Origin: Siphonodentalium dalli
Lineage: Eukaryota > Mollusca > Scaphopoda > Gadilida > Siphonodentaliidae
Reading direction: 5' to 3'
Assembly: GCA_032622095.1 (NCBI GenBank)
Contig: CP136065.1
Coordinates: 25,183,141-25,247,140 of the forward strand
Length of the DNA: 64,000 nt
A model generated the notes under the pieces. The model saw only the letters and a program-made list of their open reading frames with translations. It made no database searches and was not told the origin of the DNA. Positions 58,304 to 64,000 of the stretch are shown piece by piece. The position numbers were made by a program, and so were the translations under genes. How positions within the stretch are numbered: the stretch's first letter is position 1; every line of letters begins with the position of its first letter.

Positions 58304-58957
58304 TTAATCCATTCTTTACTAAATGGATTATCTCACCCAGTCATATTGGAATGGCCTATTATTCATTTGGAGGGGTTTTCAGGAAAAATGAGCAGACAAC
58401 AAACAGACAAATGATAATACTAGTGCAGAAGCATTCTTATTCATTTGTGAGAAATGTTCAGATAATAAGTTCATCAAAGGGCCTGTGGTCGTTAAACTTA
58501 TTATCTTAACATTTCCTAAGGGAACTACTTGTTAACCCTTTACCCAACAGAACGGCCATGTGCCAATGCATTCTCTTATATATGCGAGTCGACCATAGGT
58601 CGCCTCGCATATATAAGAGAATGCATTGGCTTAACACATTAAAAATTATAAAATTGTTAAAGAATGTAAGAAAAAATGGTAAAAAGTGTTAAAAAAAGAT
58701 TTTTTTTAGGCCAATGCATTCTCTTATATATGCGAGGCTACCTATGGTCGACTCGCATATATAAGAGAATTCATTGGCACAGGGCATAACTGTAACTATC
58801 ACAATGTGGTCAAGGAGCCGGTTCCAATGATATCCATATTTGTATGGTTCTATTGAGACAGACCGAAGATATTTTAGGCTGTTGAAGCTTTATTTGGCCG
58901 GTTTTGGACGGTTTGTTGGGTAAAGGGTTAATGAGTATTTAGTGAAGAAAGGGTTAA
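58304..58957 (+). mobile_element. Family H TTAA-type MITE interrupted by a family A MITE
   Basis: Left end TTAATCCATTCTTTACTAAA and right end TTTAGTGAAGAAAGGGTTAA, TTAA at both termini. At ACTTGTTAATGAG the family A element 58532-58931 is inserted; the relative at 36789-36974 reads ACTCGTCAATGAG without it. Confidence 0.8.
58532..58931. mobile_element. Family A TTAA-type MITE, copy 6, nested
   Basis: TTAACCCTTTACCCAACAGA to TTGGGTAAAGGGTTAA, 400 bp, both hairpins intact, TTAA at both ends, lying in the probable MRTF 3' UTR. Confidence 0.9.
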
Positions 58958-61273
58958 ATTTTTGAAGATTGCGTACGAAATATTTATGTAAAACGCATTA
59001 AAATCAGCTAATGTATTGGAGCTTTTATACAGCCAGATATAGGAATGATAAAAAATTTATAATATGTCTGAACACTATTCGTGCCTTTAAACACGATGTT
59101 TCGAATGACTTGTAACCATCCCACCCCAAATCATGTGGTGATTGACGTTGTCACGAATATGACCAATTCTTTTTTAAAATGAGGAAGGATGTGACTAATA
59201 TTCAATTTGAAGTCATAGCTATAATTACCACGATAAATTTGAGTAGAGAATTACTCTCAATTGGAACCGAGAACTATACCCTTCTTTATCTGTGTATGGG
59301 CTCCTAATGTGTCATAGTTTAGTTGAAGTCACAAAGTTGAAACTAGGCCAGACCAAATTCATTTGGTGGTTTACGTTTGTCTACACTTTCTTGAGAAAAT
59401 GGAAAAAATTATTATGAAGATTCACAGCTTGGCATGAAGAATTCTGTGTCCCACTTAACAGATATAATAAAATTAAATACATAACATTCTTATCTGGAAT
59501 GTTCTAAAATCCAATAAATGAAGTTGTTCAGGCTGTTAAACTTATCTGTCACATAAATTTGAAGCTATTGTTAAGTTTAAAGTTTTCAAAACACATGTTA
59601 CAACACTAAAACTCTAGTATTGCTTTAGCTAAAAAAAAATCATGGATATGAAATTGCTTCGTGGTAATGTGGAAAAAATGTTCATGATCATTTTATCTTG
59701 TTCCGAAGAAGTGAAATGAAGAATAACTATCTGTATGTCTGGTAACATTGTAGCATTAAAATGCTGTGTAATTTGTTTAATAGATTCTTTCCACTACTTT
59801 CAATATCCACAAATTTTTAAATTCTCCTATGTGTCATTCAGACTGATACCTGAGGCTCTTTTCATTAAAAAGTATCTTCAAAGAATTTCCTATACAGATA
59901 TGTTGTCAACAAAATGGGAAAGCCATTTCGTTTTTAATATTTTATGTAAAGCGATTTATTGTAACTTTACAGCTTTCGCATTTTGACAGATTATTTGATG
60001 AAGTTATGTTAAAACTCAGAATAATAGTTCAACAATTTAACCTTTTCAGTTCGGTATATTTAATGAATTGTTAGATAATATATTTTCTCTTAGATATTTA
60101 CAATCCACTGTATCGGGGCTCTGTGATAAATATTCTTGCCTGTGAGATGAATATGATATCTTAGGATAACAAATTTGGACCAAGTGCCTGAATATTGAGG
60201 GGACTGTTTCTGATAACAGATTCTAGAAATACCCTCAGAATATGGGAACAAGATATAGCATATTTATGAATCGATAATGAAATATTTATTATGAAGCGGT
60301 GCAAATATAGTGAGAAGCGATTTATTCTGTTTACACATCTGGACCACTGGTCACTTAAATTATGCTGTCCCTTGAATTGCTGTAGCAAGATCATATCTCA
60401 TCATGAAAATATGATGGCAAATTTAAAAATTGCATTTTCTCAAACAAAAGTCAGTATTGATTTCATCATGATACCCAGATTTTAATATAAATTTTAAAAC
60501 TTACACATATCTATGAACTGTTACCATTTAATTTCCAAACTGGTTCATGCAAGGCTGCGAGCTCGTTTCAGCTGTGTATAAATCATTGTAATTTCTTCAA
60601 CGAATTGAATTAATTTGTGACATTAAGATTACCAATTTTTGCTAGATTGAATGACAAAACAATCGCTTAAAATTTCATAATCTTTTCTGATGTGGGTAAA
60701 TTTCATTACATGTTGTTTGAGAAAGGTTAGTAATCACCATGGCGACCAGGTGTATAAATAGAATGGATTGCTTTGTCATGCTGTTGATAAGTTATTATGT
60801 ACATATGTTGTTACTTTCGATGCTGTTTGAATTCCCCCTCTTCTCATCCATGAACCTCATGTTAGTTCTCACCTGGCTAATCATTTACCTGTATGTGTTG
60901 TTTGAGAAATTAACATTCTAGTAAATCATATCATATCACATCGATCCATATCAAACAAAACATGAGACTCTGTGGGAGGACTTTTACAAAATCCCATGTT
61001 TTTCATACAGAAATAAAAAAAACATTTCCTACTCAACAGTTTATTTAGTCTGATTAGAAAGAAAAAATTGTTTTACTGATGAATTCTTCGACCTGTTAGG
61101 ATGGGAAATCTAGCTGTGAATTTATGTAAAAATAAAGAGTGTTGTTTCACTGCTGTGCAGAAAATTGAAAGCTGTTGGTATATTCCTATCAATTAGTCAG
61201 TCTTTCGGAGGCATATAAAGTTTTCAATAGAATTATTTCATGCACTTAGATCGCAGGATATTGAATAAAGCAT
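58958..61273 (+). other. Probable MRTF 3' UTR or downstream sequence
   Basis: Repeat-poor AT-rich sequence. Polyadenylation hexamers AATAAA occur at 59513-59518, near 61012 and at 61131-61136; none can be singled out. At 60739-60921 a 60-codon frame opens in strong start context (CACCATGGCG) and encodes a very hydrophobic peptide. I recognise no family and rate it as probably chance. Confidence 0.45.
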
Positions 61274-61736
61274 CAAGTCTGAGTTTAGTGTGCCTGTCAT
61301 TTGTAGAATGAGGTCCCCAGAGGGTGAATTTAGTGATGCTATCCCATTTAGCGGGCTAGCATCACTAAGTTCACCCTCTGGGAACCTCATTCTGCATGGC
61401 CTCATCTGATATGTGAGACATTGACTCAGATTGAATTCTCAATTGGTGAATATTGTGATGTACACCCATTGGGAACCTCGATTATGCAATGTGTCATCTG
61501 CCAATTTGCGGATATAAAGAAACTAAACTAAAAAAGAAATAGAATCTATGTGAAGAAGTTTCTACAGAAATTTGATTATTAATAAAGAAACTTTCAAGAG
61601 AAGATGAGGCCAAAGCAGAATGAGGTCCCTAGAGGGTGAATTTAGTGACGCTGCCCTTCTCTGTGGGATAGTGTCAATAAATTCACCCTATGGGGACCTC
61701 ATTCTGCAAATGACAGACACACTGAACTCAGACTTG
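61274..61736. mobile_element. Family D foldback element, long form
   Basis: CAAGTCTGAGTTTAGTGTG to CTCAGACTTG, both hairpins and the reversed middle present. Flanks TAAAGCAT and GCTATTAC do not match. Confidence 0.78.
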
Positions 61737-62884
61737 GCTATTACCCGGATCAATTTGAAGCTTAAAAGTTATGTCACTCCAAAATAATATTGAATAGCTA
61801 CAATGGAGGTTTGATATCCAAATTTTTGTCAATTTCTACCTCGTTATATATAATTTTTTTCCACAGAGTCTCACCGGCCAGTTTTCGCTGTCTGGCCAAT
61901 GAACATGACATTTATCACCAACTCATTAGCTTATAATTCGGGAGCAATTACCTATAGAGTTAATTCTTTAATCGCTGTTTTTCTTTTTAATGTTTGCAGT
62001 TGTGAGTATAAAATGATGTTTAGAGTATTTTCCCTTTCATATAATCATTGCATGGTTCATCATCGTATGACATTTAAAGTGCTGATATTAGTGTGCAAAT
62101 GCTTTAATCACTAACACCCCTACATGTCAGCTTTCTCTTAATTTTCTGATGGCAATTTTAATAATGGCAAATCTTACATTGGGTATCTCTTTCTGCGTGA
62201 ATGTTCTCCGTCAGACCTATTGATCAGCTGATTTGACACTTGTGTTCAAGATCTTGCGATTTGTTAAATGAGTGTGCCCTATTTGAATAGCAGAAACTGG
62301 TCAGAATTATTGTCTTATACTTTGGAAAGACATATGCAATATGCCAACTTGTTTCTAAATGACCAATCATCCATTTTGTTGGTATGGCGAAAATAATATT
62401 TTGATTTTTATATTTTTTTTTCTCCAGCAGGTAACCTATTAGAGAAAATGGTAGTCTCCATAATGGCCACATGAAAGGTGAAATATGTGCCAAATTTATA
62501 ACTACGGTTAAAATTAAATCAAATATTGTGCAGTCAATTTTTTACAAAAACAATTACATATTTTTAAATGCAAATTTTTTGTCTTGCTAATAATCGCCGA
62601 ATAAACAATTGGCTCAATCGTTTGGAATTTATTTTGAATAAGTTTTCAAATGATTTATACAAATAATTTTGACCTATTTCAGACATTCAAGCAGCACTTG
62701 CCTTTTAAATTGTGGTTTTCTGATCTAAGTATATATGTTATAGGAACTACCTTGAGATGCATGGACTCAAAATGATTGAATGCTTATCATGCATCAGATA
62801 TTTCATTTGTACATGCACCGATCTCAGGATATCTTCACCAGATACCTTCACAATAATATGATCACCATAACAATAACTAATTGA
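61737..62884. other. No gene recognised
   Basis: AT-rich single-copy sequence. The small frames at 61899-62114 and 62224-62493 have no recognised domain. Confidence 0.5.
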
Positions 62885-62970
62885 CAAGCCTTGAAATAGG
62901 GTGTCTGTCATTTGCAGAATGAGGTCCCCAGAGGGTGAATTTGGTGATGCTAGCCCGCTATGCTTGTTCA
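62885..62970. mobile_element. Family D element, left fragment
   Basis: CAAGCCTTGAAATAGGGTG, half a hairpin to GCCCGCTATGC, then single-copy sequence. Confidence 0.7.
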
Positions 62971-63216
62971 TCAGTTAGCATGCCATCAATATTTGTCTGG
63001 CGAATTTGTCTCAAAAAACTTTGAAACAGAGTTGTCTCAATCATCTCTCAGACATAATATTAATGTGTACGAAAAGAAAAGGAAATTTATGGGCCAAAAT
63101 TAAATCTAATTGTTTTTACACAAAATAATTTACCCTGTGACGTCTAGTATAAGTGAACTCCATCTAGCATATTGAACTGACTCCGTCAATGGCGTGTAGT
63201 ACAGATCCAACCTATG

Positions 63217-63606
63217 TTAACCCTTTACCCAACAGAAGGGCCCTGTGCCAATGCATTCTCTTATATATGCGAGTCGACCATAGGTCGCCTCGCATATATA
63301 AGAGAATGCATTGGCTTAACACATTAAAAATTATAAAATTGTTAAAGAATGTAAGAAAAAATGTTAAAAAGTGTTAAAAAAATGGCCAATGCATTCTCTT
63401 ATATATGCGAGGCGACCTATGGTCGACTCGCATATATAAGAGAATGCATTGGCACAGGGCATAACTGTAACTATCACAATGTGGTCAAGGAGCCGGTTCC
63501 AATGATATCCATATTTGTATGGTTCTATTGAGACAGACCGAAGATATTTTAGGCTGTTGAAGCTTTATTTGGACGGTTTTGGCCGGTTTGTTGGGTAAAG
63601 GGTTAA
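63217..63606. mobile_element. Family A TTAA-type MITE, copy 7
   Basis: TTAACCCTTTACCCAACAGA to TTGGGTAAAGGGTTAA, 390 bp, same orientation as copies 3 and 6. Confidence 0.9.
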
Positions 63607-64000
63607 GATTCATATTGTTATTGTCTATAAATATAAGCTTGGAATCAATTCTAGCCACAACTTACTCCTTCTTGCTTCTGACCATTTTATCTTCAAAGCT
63701 TCCGCCTTGGCAGTCGCGTATCTGACTGTTTATTCTTTAAAGCTTTTCTTCGATGTTTTGTCTCGTACCATTGTTTTGTGCCTTTCTGATAATTTGTTCA
63801 GCAATCTTTGTTATAGATACTACCATGTGCCAAAATGTTGATTGTTATTTCTGTTATATATTGTTACTGGATGTGGATTTTGGCGACAAATTTGTTGCGG
63901 AAGTCTCTATTACACAATTTGAATCAGGTTACTGCACTATATAGGTTTGCACTGAAACATGTTACCATGCTATATAAGCTTGCAATCACCCACTCACACC
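63607..64000. other. No gene recognised
   Basis: AT-rich sequence to the window end. The open frame 63753-63944 has no recognised domain. Confidence 0.5.

Overview
This window is animal nuclear DNA: a spliced, intron-rich gene in AT-rich sequence crowded with non-autonomous DNA transposons. I place it as an invertebrate, most likely a lophotrochozoan such as a mollusc. That rests only on the general look of the gene and repeats and is not proven. No rRNA, tRNA, CRISPR array, bacterial operon or complete transposase was found.

One gene is clear. It lies on the plus strand and encodes a myocardin-related transcription factor (MRTF/MKL), the actin-sensing coactivator of serum response factor (SRF). 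Eight exons join in frame: 16501-16566 (RPEL1), 18343-18398 (RPEL1-RPEL2 linker), 36365-36440 (RPEL2), 41281-41445 (RPEL3 and basic stretch), 42039-44655 (basic region, SAP domain, polyglutamine, leucine zipper), 45207-45363, 47381-47504, and 57381-58126 (C-terminal activation region and stop). They give 1334 residues. The start codon and the exon(s) before RPEL1 were not found and may lie upstream. All splice junctions are GT-AG and all phases agree.

The exon at 45207-45363 is the most unusual spot. Its acceptor is tandemly duplicated with a 43-nt period. Its donor has grown into an array of 25 CAG|GTAAG donors at 36- to 54-bp spacing. The first three donors are in frame and would add 0, 12 or 24 residues. 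The stop codon of the gene also sits inside a unit repeated three times (58102-58302).

The rest is mainly repeats. I name the families here only for reference. A: about 390 bp, TTAA-flanked, two internal hairpins, 7 copies (piggyBac-like MITE). B: other TTAA elements sharing the same hairpin core. C: about 200-bp near-perfect palindromes, TA-type ends, 12 copies. D: 250-540 bp foldbacks with CAAGCCT/CAAGTCT ends, about 16 copies. E: a dispersed repeat rich in GTCCGTCC, class unknown. H: a TTAA element with CTATACTAAAT ends. There are also hAT-like elements, one Harbinger-like element, one 903-bp terminal-repeat element, an RTE-like tail and several minisatellites. Many are nested: 53334-55662 holds a three-level nest whose middle insertion is confirmed by an empty relative at 12600-12787.

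Layout: 1-16500 repeats without a recognisable gene; 16501-58126 the MRTF gene with repeat-filled introns; 58127 to about 61270 probable 3' UTR or downstream sequence with a nested TTAA element; 61274-64000 further repeats.
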